From: Hexactinellida sp. DTS-2022
Lineage: Eukaryota > Porifera > Hexactinellida
Direction of reading: 5' to 3'
Assembly (NCBI GenBank): GCA_028753945.1
Contig: JAPNXP010000001.1
Location: forward strand, 2,036,501 to 2,100,500
Length of the DNA: 64,000 nucleotides
Shown here: positions 22,437 through 32,349 of the stretch, in pieces
How positions within the stretch are numbered: position 1 is the stretch's first letter
Layout of the letters: each line of letters begins with the position of its first letter
Translations under genes and position numbers: made by a program
Notes under the pieces: generated by a model
What the model was told of the DNA's origin: nothing
The model's database searches: none
What the model saw: only the letters and a program-made list of their open reading frames with translations

Positions 22437-23369
22437 TAGGGTTTGCAATCCCGGGATCCCTATACATTTTCTCCCGGGATTCAATGAAGTACTAGGAATC
22501 CTGATCAATTTGTCATTTTTAAGTGCTAACCACGTTCCATTAATGCGAATCCTTTGACTTCATAATTAAATGTGTGAACTTAAACACGATGCTCAACAAG
22601 AATTATCATATATGATTCCAGGTGTTTACTATTAATTAATCACAAGTAGAATCCGAAGTGATATATTATAACCAAAATATATATATGTATAGTACTGTAA
22701 TAATAAAATACTAATATATATTACAAATTAGAACTACATTATCTGATTTACATTGAATACGTATATTATTACATAATGGCAGAAAATATTTTTCGAGAAT
22801 TTGAAGGAGCTGAGATTTGGCAACATTTCAAACGATCAAAATGCGGCAAACTCTCTGAATGCAAAATCTGTAAGAAAGTAATCAAGTGTGATGGTGGATC
22901 AACTAATGGATCACATGTCCATTTGAAAACGATCCATCAAATTGAGCTACTAAAACGGAATCGATCGGAGAGTAATTCTGACCATACTCTAACAAAACCT
23001 AAACCTGATACTATAACTGGAAATATTGACCGTTATATTAATGATGCTAGTCTTCCAGCAGTTTTAGCCCGAATGACAGCTTGTGATGGCCTCTCATTTA
23101 ATATTTTTGTATCTTCATCTGACCTAAGAAAATCTCTTACTGCTCTTGGCCATTCTCTAACTAATTATTCTCTTTCATTATTTACACTTTTATAACTATT
23201 ACACTCATTATACAGCATTAAAGTAACATTTAGATCTATTAAGTTATGGTCTTTAAAAGTTGATTTCATTTATACTAGCTTTTCCATACTATATAACGTG
23301 AAATGTTTAATCCCGGGGTCCCGGGATTGAGTATCGGGTCAATCCCGAATCCCAGGATTGCAAACACTA
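22437..23369 (+). mobile_element. Internally deleted hAT transposon with BED-finger ORF
   Basis: The ends TAGGGTTTGCAATCC and GGATTGCAAACACTA are inverted, with 'cccgggat' motifs just inside each. The flanks GCCTGTGA and CCTGTGCA share CCTGTG, fitting a slightly altered 8-bp TSD. It encodes the N-terminal part of a hAT transposase (22776-23195). Confidence 0.75.
22776..23195 (+). CDS. Truncated hAT transposase: BED zinc finger protein, 139 aa
   Basis: The reading frame is intact from ATG to TAA. Residues about 11-55 form a BED-type zinc finger: IWQHFKRSKCG, CKICKKVIKC, then a GSTNGSHVHLKTIH block supplying the C-x2-C and H-x4-H type ligands. The remainder (DRYINDASLPAVLARMTACDGLSFNIFVSS) matches the region before the catalytic domain of hAT transposases. 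The RNase H-like catalytic domain and dimerisation domain are absent, so it cannot transpose by itself. It could only bind TIR DNA. It may be a relic or a short repressor-like product; the sequence does not decide. Confidence 0.7.
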   Translation: MAENIFREFEGAEIWQHFKRSKCGKLSECKICKKVIKCDGGSTNGSHVHLKTIHQIELLKRNRSESNSDHTLTKPKPDTITGNIDRYINDASLPAVLARMTACDGLSFNIFVSSSDLRKSLTALGHSLTNYSLSLFTLL

Positions 23370-23733
23370 CCTGTGCATAATAGAGATATTTTCTGAGGCT
23401 GCAATTTGATTGATTGAAAATAAATTCATTCAACCAATCAATCATTGTCTATTCTACTGCAGGTTTTTCTTTTTACTATTATTTGGATTCGAGTTATCTT
23501 TATCGTGCTTCTGAAATTTATTGAACTACTAAAGGGAATATTTGAATTTCCCAAACAAATTACATTGTGTAGCATTCTTAATAAGGGGACTTTATGAGGA
23601 ATATATTTATACACCACAAAGATGTATAATTCTAAATGATTAGATTCATGGAGTGTTAAGGTCGCGCAGCGGTCGTCAATTGAGGCGTGAAGCACCGAAC
23701 CGTCGCAAAGCGACCGAGACGAAGGGCTCGTAC

Positions 23734-24003
23734 CAGTGCTCGACAAAATGAAATTTTGATGGTGGCTAAACAATAATCAACGGCCAGTTTAACAAACCAC
23801 TGATGGCTTGACAAACTTCTGATAGCGGAAAAAAGAACACTAATATTAACAACAAATAATGCAATGACAATATAATCAACACAACATCAAATAATTCCAC
23901 AATTTATGGTGGATTAGCTAAGCCACCAAAGTTAAAATTTGGTGGCTTAAGAAAGATTTTTGGTGGCTAACGCCACCAAACCACCTAATATGTCGAGCAC
24001 TGG
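23734..24003. mobile_element. hAT-type MITE, CAGTGCTCGACAAA TIRs, exact 8-bp TSD
   Basis: 270 bp. CAGTGCTCGAC and GTCGAGCACTG are inverted. GCTCGTAC lies at 23726-23733 and 24004-24011. The interior repeats 'ggtggctaa'/'gccaccaaa'. The same family sits at 49829-50103. Confidence 0.88.
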
Positions 24004-24260
24004 CTCGTACTATTAAAACACAAGTAATGTATATATACTGTATACGTATATAAATATGTATTTATTTGTTTGTATGTTCCGAGTTGATCGAAGAAACTGG
24101 ACGGTTCCCAAATTTTGGCAAATAGGGGCAACTTTTGGCACAAGCAAACAAGTTGAGGATTCCACTCAAAATTTCTCACACCTCGACAAGTTATGACGTC
24201 ATTGTCAGATTCGAATAGGGGGGTACCCCCGCGAAGACTTGCCCTCAAAAAGTAACTTGA
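24004..24260 (+). mobile_element. Start of another Helitron-like unit
   Basis: 'tactattaaaacac', then 'tttgtttgtatgttccgagttga' and 'gaagaaactggacggtt', match the 5' part of the element at 49677-50457. The 3' end is not visible. Confidence 0.5.
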
Positions 24261-24299
24261 TAGGTGAATGTAGCACATCTAGATATAACTAAGTATTCT

Positions 24300-25242
24300 A
24301 ATTAGTAGATATAGCATTATACATCACATATGTACACTAATTAAGGTTTGCAGACCGTGTGAGTTCAAAAATATTCCCAAGACCCTCAGGATTTGGGACA
24401 AATGACTTTGGGGGGGGGTTCTTTTTAATAATATTTTTTTAATTAATCGGAGCAGTTTAACATTTAAATCAGTATCAGCTATGTTATATAATGGATACAT
24501 ATAACAGAATGGAAAGAGTAGCCAAAATTGGTTGTTTTATCTAATTCCTTGTGAACTCACCACTTAGCTACCCGACTCACCCCTTAGGCATCTTGAATAC
24601 GGGTGCATAAGCCTCACCATAATAATTACTCTGGTATCCAGGTGCGGAACATTTATTCGGCATTAGAAAAGAAATAAACAGTGTACACTACACAGTATAT
24701 TAACACATGGAAATAGGAAAAAATTCGTGGATAGGCCATATAAAATAATAACTTGTTTATCATCCCCGCCCGTCCTAAATTTTTGCCCCCCGTCCGGATA
24801 TATTCTATCAATATCTCTTGAACATAATCGTACAAAATATTAGGTATAAACTTGTTTAAAGTACTCCTAATGTATCAATTTATAATAAGTCTTGTATTTT
24901 AGAGCATTATTTAATAATAATTGTGTGATTTTATAATAAAATAAAATAATAATGTTTATTGTTTGGCATAGCTTAATGTTATTTGCATATCAATATACAA
25001 CAACTAGTTAGAAGTTGGGAAGTGCTTCTACAAAAGATTATAGCCTATTGGACTATGTTACGGTCAATTAGAAGCCATTTTTAGAAATTCTAAATATATT
25101 TCCTTACATTTTGAAATTTGAATTTTTAAAAGTGCAGTTATTCTTAGAAATGCCTTCCTAGATACTTGTTATGAATCACAAGTAGTTATGATGAAGCAAT
25201 AATAATTTACCATTATAATTTGTGTACTTACCTATCCGGATA
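24300..25242. other. AT-rich stretch, no feature recognised
   Basis: No supported ORF or paired inverted repeat. A G-run near 24411-24418 could be a MITE scar. Confidence 0.3.
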
Positions 25243-25838
25243 AAGTTAACGATGACGGTAACAATTTATGGTAATGAAAAAAAATTCAAATATCATAAAT
25301 TTCATTTTCTTCTTACTTTCTAATAATTTTATACCACGAATACTAAAATAGGAATTTATTTAATACCCCAAAGGCTACTAAATCACAAAATGGCGACATT
25401 CTAATAATTTTAAAAATTATAAAGCAACCACATGCTAAAATACAAGTATTATCCGAATTACAACTTACTATTTTCGTCCATAAAATGTATATAATTGCTG
25501 ATTTATATATATTCATTCTCATTATATATTCGGAAAATGTATACTAGGTATATTAGCAAATTATTTTCATTTTCTCGTAGTTCTTTAGACTCTAATTGTA
25601 TATTTTGTATATTTGTGATGTCATCGTTAATTGGCGCCTAAACGGCTTAACCACAAATCTCAGAATCTCAAAAGTGGTTCCATTGGACTCGCAATGGTTG
25701 ATTACCCCATACACAATGTAAATTATGCCAATAGGAAGCATAGTTTAGATTAGAAATAAATTACAAAACTGGACTCTATTTTCTACTATGATTCGGCAGC
25801 ATGTATGCCGTATTATAGTAGGCCATGATGTCAGTAAT
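25243..25838 (-). mobile_element. Truncated copy of the CATGGCC long-TIR element
   Basis: In reverse orientation it matches the element at 50962-51928, from the 'ggccatg' end at 25838 through the body ('ctaaatcacaaaatggcgacat') to 'cgatgacggtaacaatttatgg'. It lacks the second TIR. Unlike the 51 kb copy it has no insert at 'agtattcgtgg'. Confidence 0.65.
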
Positions 25839-27583
25839 ACTTCACTTTTGAGTACCTGCAACCCAAATGCCTATTTCATATCAACTACAGTTTTAAGCCA
25901 CTGTGCACTAATAATAATCATTCAGAGAAATAAAGGAAAGGAGTAAATGTTGGGTAAAATAAGAATACCGGTACTGGAATATAGAGAAAAGAACAGATGA
26001 CTTGAAATGAGATAAATAATAGTTATTAGAGTAAATAATCAAGAAGATAATTTGGTGTTGATATTGACTAGCGTTACGAACTGGAGGACAAAAATAAAAC
26101 ATCTCATTCTGAAATTTGATGTTATGGTTGAGTAGGTATATAATGAGGCCTTTATCAAGAATGAGTGTTACTGTGGATAAATCAATATTCAAATAATTTA
26201 ATACGAAGACAGATAAAGCGAAATATGGGTTAAGGAGTACAAGCTATAATTCTCTTAACTTATGTATGCATTTAAGTGGCAACGGTTAATACGAATTCCG
26301 CACAACACGAACACATTTGGACTTGACTAGCTCATTTTTGAGAGCTGTTCTAGTTAACAATGTAAGGGGATTGGTTAACGACAACTAGACAAGAAGATTT
26401 GCGACGGTTATCTCTTGTCATATGATAGAGTATTTTCTCGTTGTGACCAAGTTCATGTAAAGGTGACTCAAAGTAATATATATGGGCAGTTTCTATTGGA
26501 TGTCTCTACAAAGTTATTCAGGACGCTCCAAATATTTTATCCTCATGACTGGAAGCCCATAAAAAGTACTCAAAAAAATTCTGGGGATTCTATGGTATAA
26601 TCTTGTCAGGTAAGGTCAAAACGTCCCAAAATCAGTCTGAAATTCGGACAAAAGGACACTAAACCACGTGGCACCGGTAATTTGTAACGGGTATAAATAC
26701 ATTTGTTATATACTAGTAATCCTGGTAAAGCCGTCTAAAATCATCAACTATTATTGTCCCGAAGATAGAACTAAGCTCTAAGGTAGATTTTACTTTTGCT
26801 TACATCATCAAATTGTGCCACATGACACTTCCATATATGGTATTCAAAGTCATAGAATTTAAAGCTTCAGGTATGTAGTGCCAGTTTGTTGCTCAGTGAA
26901 TTTGTCTTCCTAAAATAAACATCCTTGCATGGTTAGAGCTAGTTGCCACGACTTCTCATTCGTGAAATAATTAAATGCTGCGCATCCATATGACCATATA
27001 TGGTAAAAAATTACAATTTGCAGAATTGCGAATTTTCGAGTGTCAAATGCATAAATTATTGTTATGGATTCATCACGCTATAGCACTTCTCAGTATTCAT
27101 AAAAGGCACTGCAATAACAATTTAGAGCAGTAATTCTTAACCTGGGGGAAATTTCTCCCTGGGGGGAAATTTCGGGAATATAAGGGTGAAATCAATTCAG
27201 ACAAAATCTATTTTAAAAAATATTACCTCATAACATTGATGCCAAGTAGCAGTTATCGCCATCCCACTGATGCTAACGTGCTAGTTTTCAGAATTATTAT
27301 TATTTGTTCATGATAATATTGATGTTGAAAGGTTAACTATCTCACAAGTATATGAGTAGAACAAAACTTGGTACTCGTATCTAGACAAATTTTAGCAAAA
27401 AAATACAGTTATTTTACTTGTATATCATAAAATTTAACTTAAATATAGGAACAATTTCCAAAAAAGCGGGAAGGTTGGGAGAAAAAGGCTAAAAAGCGGG
27501 AAGGTTGGCAACACTGTATATAGGAATAATTAAAATTATTCAAAACATCTGCCCACATTAAGATTTCCCACTAAAATAATAAA
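25839..27583. other. Mostly unassigned AT-rich sequence
   Basis: A 60-codon plus-strand open stretch at 26415-26600 has no recognisable domain and no convincing splice context. A possible hAT end 'cagtaattcttaacctggggg' lies near 27125, without a partner. Confidence 0.3.
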
Positions 27584-27845
27584 TACCGTATACTCTAATA
27601 GTAGCCCCTATTCGATTAATCGCCTACCTCCAATAATAGCCCCCCCAAATTAGCAAATAGAAATTTACTACCGGTACCCTGAGTAAATTTCTTTATTTAA
27701 TATTAGTCGCAATACGATTATCAACCGACTATACTAAATAAATTATATCAACATGTGATATTCTCGAAAAGTCACAAAAAGTATTGGCCATAAAATGGCC
27801 TAAAAAACAATAATCGCCTAGGATACTATTCAAATAAATACGGTA
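27584..27845. mobile_element. Small MITE, TACCGTAT-type ends
   Basis: TACCGTATACTCTAATAGTA and an inverted TACTATTCAAATAAATACGGTA bound about 262 bp with 'aatcgccta' repeats inside. No TSD was found. Confidence 0.4.
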
Positions 27846-28045
27846 CTCATTTTTTTGGTCAAAATTCTCCTGATAATTTGAATAAATTGAAAAGAATAGT
27901 TATTTAGGACAAACCAGTTCCTTATAACTTCAAAGTTATAAGCATATATATATATATATTCTTACAAACGAGTAGTAAGCTCTAAAGCAGGGGTTATTAA
28001 CCTTTCAGGGGATTTATATAACTTATTAAGATTCCTTAATTCCCT

Positions 28046-28189
28046 CAGGGTTTCATTTAGGGGGGGGGGGCATTTTCTCCCCTTGGGATTTGAAAAAAAA
28101 TACACTGATCAAAGCTGAAGCCGCCGCCCCTCACATTCCCAAAAACACTACTTTGCCCCCCCTTGCCTAAATGTCTGGATGAAACACTG
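28046..28189. mobile_element. Short G-rich MITE, CAGGGTTTCAT ends
   Basis: CAGGGTTTCAT and ATGAAACACTG are inverted ends around runs of G and C. It is related to the outermost element at 44074-46261. No TSD is evident. Confidence 0.5.
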
Positions 28190-28206
28190 CCTCTTATTGT
28201 TACACT

Positions 28207-28608
28207 CAAGGCTGGATTCGGTTAACCGGCTAACCAGTTAACCGTTGCTGACATCGATTAATGGTTAGAGATTGTATTAACCAGTTAGCCGGTATGTTGA
28301 ATAACAGCAGAGTTATTGGGGAAATAATGTATAAAGTAATAAAAATCTTTGGATTTTATCAGAATATGCTATCATCATTTAATAAATTTTCTTGGACACA
28401 TTGATTTAAATTTTACCTAAAGCACGAAATGTATCAGTTAATATACTTATGCGGTTATACTTTATACAGCTGAGTCTTATTCTGTAGAATAATCAAATTT
28501 TTATAAAGGATTTATTGAATTGAGTAGGATGGGCGGTTAACCGGTTAACCGTGGCGAGAAATCGAATATTAACCATAGCCTCAGATCGGTTAACCAACCC
28601 CACCCTTG
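28207..28608. mobile_element. hAT-like MITE, CAAGGCTGG ends, GGTTAACCGG words
   Basis: 402 bp. CAAGGCTGGATTCGGTTAAC at the left and 'ggttaaccaaccccacccttg' at the right are imperfect inverses. It matches 44382-45876, which holds a foldback element, so this copy shows the empty form. Flanks are weakly similar (TTACACT/AGACACT). Confidence 0.65.
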
Positions 28609-29291
28609 CAGACACTGAACTATTATGTTTTAATTCGAATTTGGAAGAAATTATTTAAAAAATATCCCGGGTGGCGGCCTACATCCTCAAGAGTTTCTCG
28701 CTTATTTTATATGTCAATCAATGCAACCACTGGTGGAATAAGCTTTATAACACATTTACAAATTTAATGGCCTAATCGTCATGAAATTCCTTGAAATCTC
28801 GAGAAAAATGTCTATAAATGATGAGAACTTTTTAAGATAATTAAAAAAATTAGATATACAGTCGAAATCGGATTATTTTGTCATCGGATTATTTTGTTTT
28901 TTCGGACTATTTAGTCCTAATATTCGATGAAATTATGATAGATATGTTGCAGTGCATTAGAGAATTCAGTGTGTTCGCAAACACACCGTTATTATTTGGT
29001 GTGTTTGCGTACTCCTCAAATTATTTGGTGTGTTCACGAACACACCAAATATAAACGGTGTGTTTAAGTGCCTCATATATTGTGGGTCGTTTCTAAAGAT
29101 AATTTGTATAGGATTTTTATAGTATCAACAACGATTGAAATAAATACTTTGATCTTAATTTTCAAAGAATATTTGTCATTCTGTCAGGTGCTCAGCTTTC
29201 TTTAGGTCTGGAAATTCAATTCTGTAAGGTATAAATTGGGGAGGAACAAATTCACTATGATTCCAGCGAGCATTCGATTGTTTCGGTAAGA

Positions 29292-31188
29292 ATGGCAAAA
29301 TTGTCATTTATTCAAGAACTCGTAACTTTACAGTCCACAAATCGATCTGCATTATACACTATTGCAGCCATTGATGAAAAAATTGTCTTCATGTCTGGCC
29401 CAGTACCTACGAATAAGCCTGCAAAACTTAGATGGCAGAGATTACACTTAAGATACAAGGTTCTTACATACGATTCTGTTAAGTTTCTCTATTTGCGAAG
29501 GAGAGAAGATGACGATTCATCTGATAAGCGTGTACTAGCTATTGAAGATATTTATGATGTATTGGTCCGTACTCATATTGAACATAATCATGTTAGGAAA
29601 TTGGGTTTGTACAAGTGCATTTCTGGATTGTACCACGGAATAACAGAAAAGGCTTGCAACATCTTTTTGCAAGGATGTGAAGAATGCCATCTCCTCAAGG
29701 CCAAAAAGTCTGTTAAGTCCCTAGTTGTTAAACCAATTTCATCAACAAGGTTTCTATCCCGCTGTCAAGTGGATTTGATGGATTTCAGGGACATGTCTGA
29801 GGAACATAATAAGTCCGAATCCGGTGTACCATTCAAGTGGCTATTGGTATACCAGGACCATTTTACGAAATATCTTTTGTTGCGGCCACTCAAGCACAAG
29901 TCTGCTGTTGAAGTCGCTGAACATTTTCTGTGAACTAAGTCCACCTCAAATACTTCAATCCGATAACGGTGGTGAATTTTGTAACTCAACTCTTTTCTCT
30001 TTGATCAATGAGAAATGGACCTCAACAAAAATTATTCATGGCAAGCCACGCCATCCTGAAAGCCAGGGGTCTGTAGAGCGAGCGAACAGAGAAATAAAAA
30101 ATGCCCTTGGTTCCATAATGAGGGAGAATGCCACCGATCTGTGCTGGGTCAAATACTTAAAAAGGGTTCAATACCAAAAAAATACAACCCATCACTCTAC
30201 CATCGGACTTACACCTTATGAGGCCCTCTACAATCATAAACCCTCTTCAGGTCTTTTAGACTTCGGTATACCTCATGAAGTGGCTCACACTGAAGAAGAT
30301 CTGGAGTGCATCATAAACAGCATTAATGAAACAGCTGCGGAAGATAATGACTCTAATCCTGCTTTTTCTACTCCTATCTCTCCTTATAGTCAACCTGCAG
30401 AACTTCAGTTACCCTTTAGCTATCATGAACCTCTGCCTCATATTTCTTCACCCTCATCTCCAGATTCTCCTGTCTTTTCCACACTTCTGGATCCATATCT
30501 TGATGATATTTCGCAACCGATCCCTGATGGAACCCGTATCTTTGGACAAGAGTCTCACCAAACATTGAATTGAGTAGTGTGTGGGGAGTTGACTAGTGGG
30601 GCACATTCTTGTCCGGGCTGTAGAGGTAAGATTCATGTGTTTTGTGGTAGGACAAATGGAGACGAAGGATACGGAACTCCAGTTTGGTGTCCAAAATGTG
30701 ATATCAACTTGAATTCTAGTGAATCCGAAAACATCAGAGCGAAAATAAAGCGTAACCAGAACAAGCTCCATGACCGCATGCTCCAATCCTCAGCAAAGAG
30801 ATTCCACCCAGCTAGCGTTGGAGATAACGTGATAATTCCTATTGAAAGACCAGATAGGATGACTTCGCTAGGACAGCGTAACTTGATTGGAGTAGTAACT
30901 GAAGTAGAGAATGACAACTATACCATTGGGACACGAGACGGAATATTGAACAATGAGTATAGTCGAAATCAATTCCAGTTGTGTTCTACCAATTTTATCC
31001 AACCTGACAATGTCCCTTCTAGCTCAATTTCTCAAACGACCGCAATGAGAAATGCATCGTTTGGTATCGTAGGCGGAGCGTTCTGCAGATGTAAATTTTG
31101 TAAAACCAATCGATGTCCTTGCAAGAAAGCATCTCGTAGTTGCAATACTAAGTGCCACAAGGGACAAAGATGTTTCAACAGGGCTTAA
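29292..31188 (+). pseudogene. Ginger integrase-like transposase with one frameshift and one stop
   Basis: Transposase of the Ginger element, of the kind often annotated as 'KRAB-A domain-containing protein 2-like'. An H2C2 zinc-binding region (HIEHNHVRKLG...CEECHL) precedes an integrase core with D at QVDLMDF, D at LQSDNGGEF and E in HPESQGSVERAN. A frameshift near 29920-29935 separates the first two parts. A TGA at 30571-30573, in frame, separates the core from the C-terminal region, which has VCGELTSGAHSCPGC...VWCPKC, an SH3-like VGDNVIIPI...NEYSRNQFQ stretch, and a cysteine cluster (CRCKFCKTNRCPCKK...CNTKCH). Domain order is complete, so the two lesions are the only visible damage. Confidence 0.8.
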
Positions 31189-32084
31189 TTACCGTTATAG
31201 TTTATTCATAACTAACAGTAGAAACAATTTATTATTTCTGTCCAATAATTAGATAAAGACAGTAACATTAACCGTTCTAGGTAATATTACATAGGATATA
31301 ATGACATATTGAAAGTAATGCAGGTTTCCTTATTATAAATTATAATCACCTTGTGTAGTACCTCTACTGCATAGTGGAATTTTTTTGTCAGACTGTTGGG
31401 TTAGATAGTTATTAGCGCGGTATTACTATAGCAGGTTCCACTGTATATAAATACAACAGACATTTAAAAAGGAATGTGCTTGAAACAGCGAGGGCCGCAG
31501 ACACGGGCGCAGGTTGCAAGAACACACGTAGTGCGGACGAGCAGCTTGTGGCGAGAAAGTGTGGTAAATATGTATAATATAATGCGGGCGGGGAGTTGTA
31601 ACAAATTCACTATGAACAATGGGATCGCTTAATAGAAAATCCCAGGGCAAACTGTGAAATGCTATATTATTTGGACAGTTTACTAAAAAAGCTTTCCACA
31701 ATTTAATTACAAGTTATCTCCAGTCTAAATACAGCATAGCCATAGACAAGGGGGGGCTTGGGGGGGCTTAAGCCCCCCAAAAAAATTCCTATTAATCCAA
31801 ATTGTTCATACTAATTTATAGTTTGGTCATAATTTAAAGCAATCCCACACCTCAGCCCCCCCAAACTAAAACTGTTGTCTACAGTGGTTCAAATAAGAAA
31901 ATTCAAATAAGAAACGAAATTATGTGTTCAATTTGTTAGGGATAGAAATTTTGTACAATATCTTGACGTCAGCAGGTGTACATTATTGTTCCTTTCCTCA
32001 TGAAGTTTATATAATTAATTCTAGTATGAAGCGCAAGTTGAATAATGATAGATTTCCAGTAAATATATGTTACAAATTGTACTC
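31189..32084. other. 3' non-coding part of the Ginger element
   Basis: No ORF. It contains a G-rich block (31740-31890, 'gggggggcttgg' with partial inverse 'agcccccccaaac') that may be a small MITE. Confidence 0.4.
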
Positions 32085-32349
32085 GCATTAGAAACGACCC
32101 ACAATATATGAGGCACTTAAACACACCGTTTATATTTGGTGTGTTCATGAACACACCAAATAAAAATGGTGTGTTCGCGAACAACTTGAATTCTCTAATG
32201 CACTGCAACATATATACCATTTTGCATGGATATCCCACCGGGTTTATTTGTCTTATCGGATTATTTTGTCGAATATCCATGAAAAGAATTGGACAAATAA
32301 TCCGATTTCGACTGTATATCTATTATAAACATATTTGGTAGAAAATTTA

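Larger units (their letters stand above)
21991..23730 (+). mobile_element. Helitron-like unit carrying two later insertions
   Basis: It starts TCTATATATTAAAAGCGGAA and ends near 23730 in 'gcgaccgagacgaagggctcg', a diverged form of the CTAG end. Inside are a GC-rich MITE (22208-22384) and a hAT element (22437-23369). No Rep/helicase sequence is seen, so it is non-autonomous. Confidence 0.5.
28945..32210 (+). mobile_element. Ginger-type DNA transposon
   Basis: About 3.27 kb with TIRs of roughly 125-150 bp starting TGTTGCAGTGCATTAGAG and ending in the inverse. The 4-bp flanks are GATA/TATA. TG...CA ends and 4-bp TSDs are typical of Ginger elements, whose transposase is a retroviral-type integrase. 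Inside the TIRs are several palindromes like GGTGTGTTCACGAACACACC. The coding region (29292-31188) has only one frameshift and one in-frame stop, so the copy is fairly young. An alternative reading, that the CAGTCG outer ends also belong to it, is less consistent with known Ginger ends. Confidence 0.75.
28859..32314. mobile_element. pogo-like MITE split by the Ginger element
   Basis: CAGTCGAAATCGGATTATTT at 28859 is inverted at 32314, and TA flanks both sides (28857-28858, 32315-32316). The MITE proper is 28859-28944 plus 32211-32314, about 190 bp, with repeated 'cggattattttgtc'. Everything between is a separate Ginger element. Confidence 0.6.
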
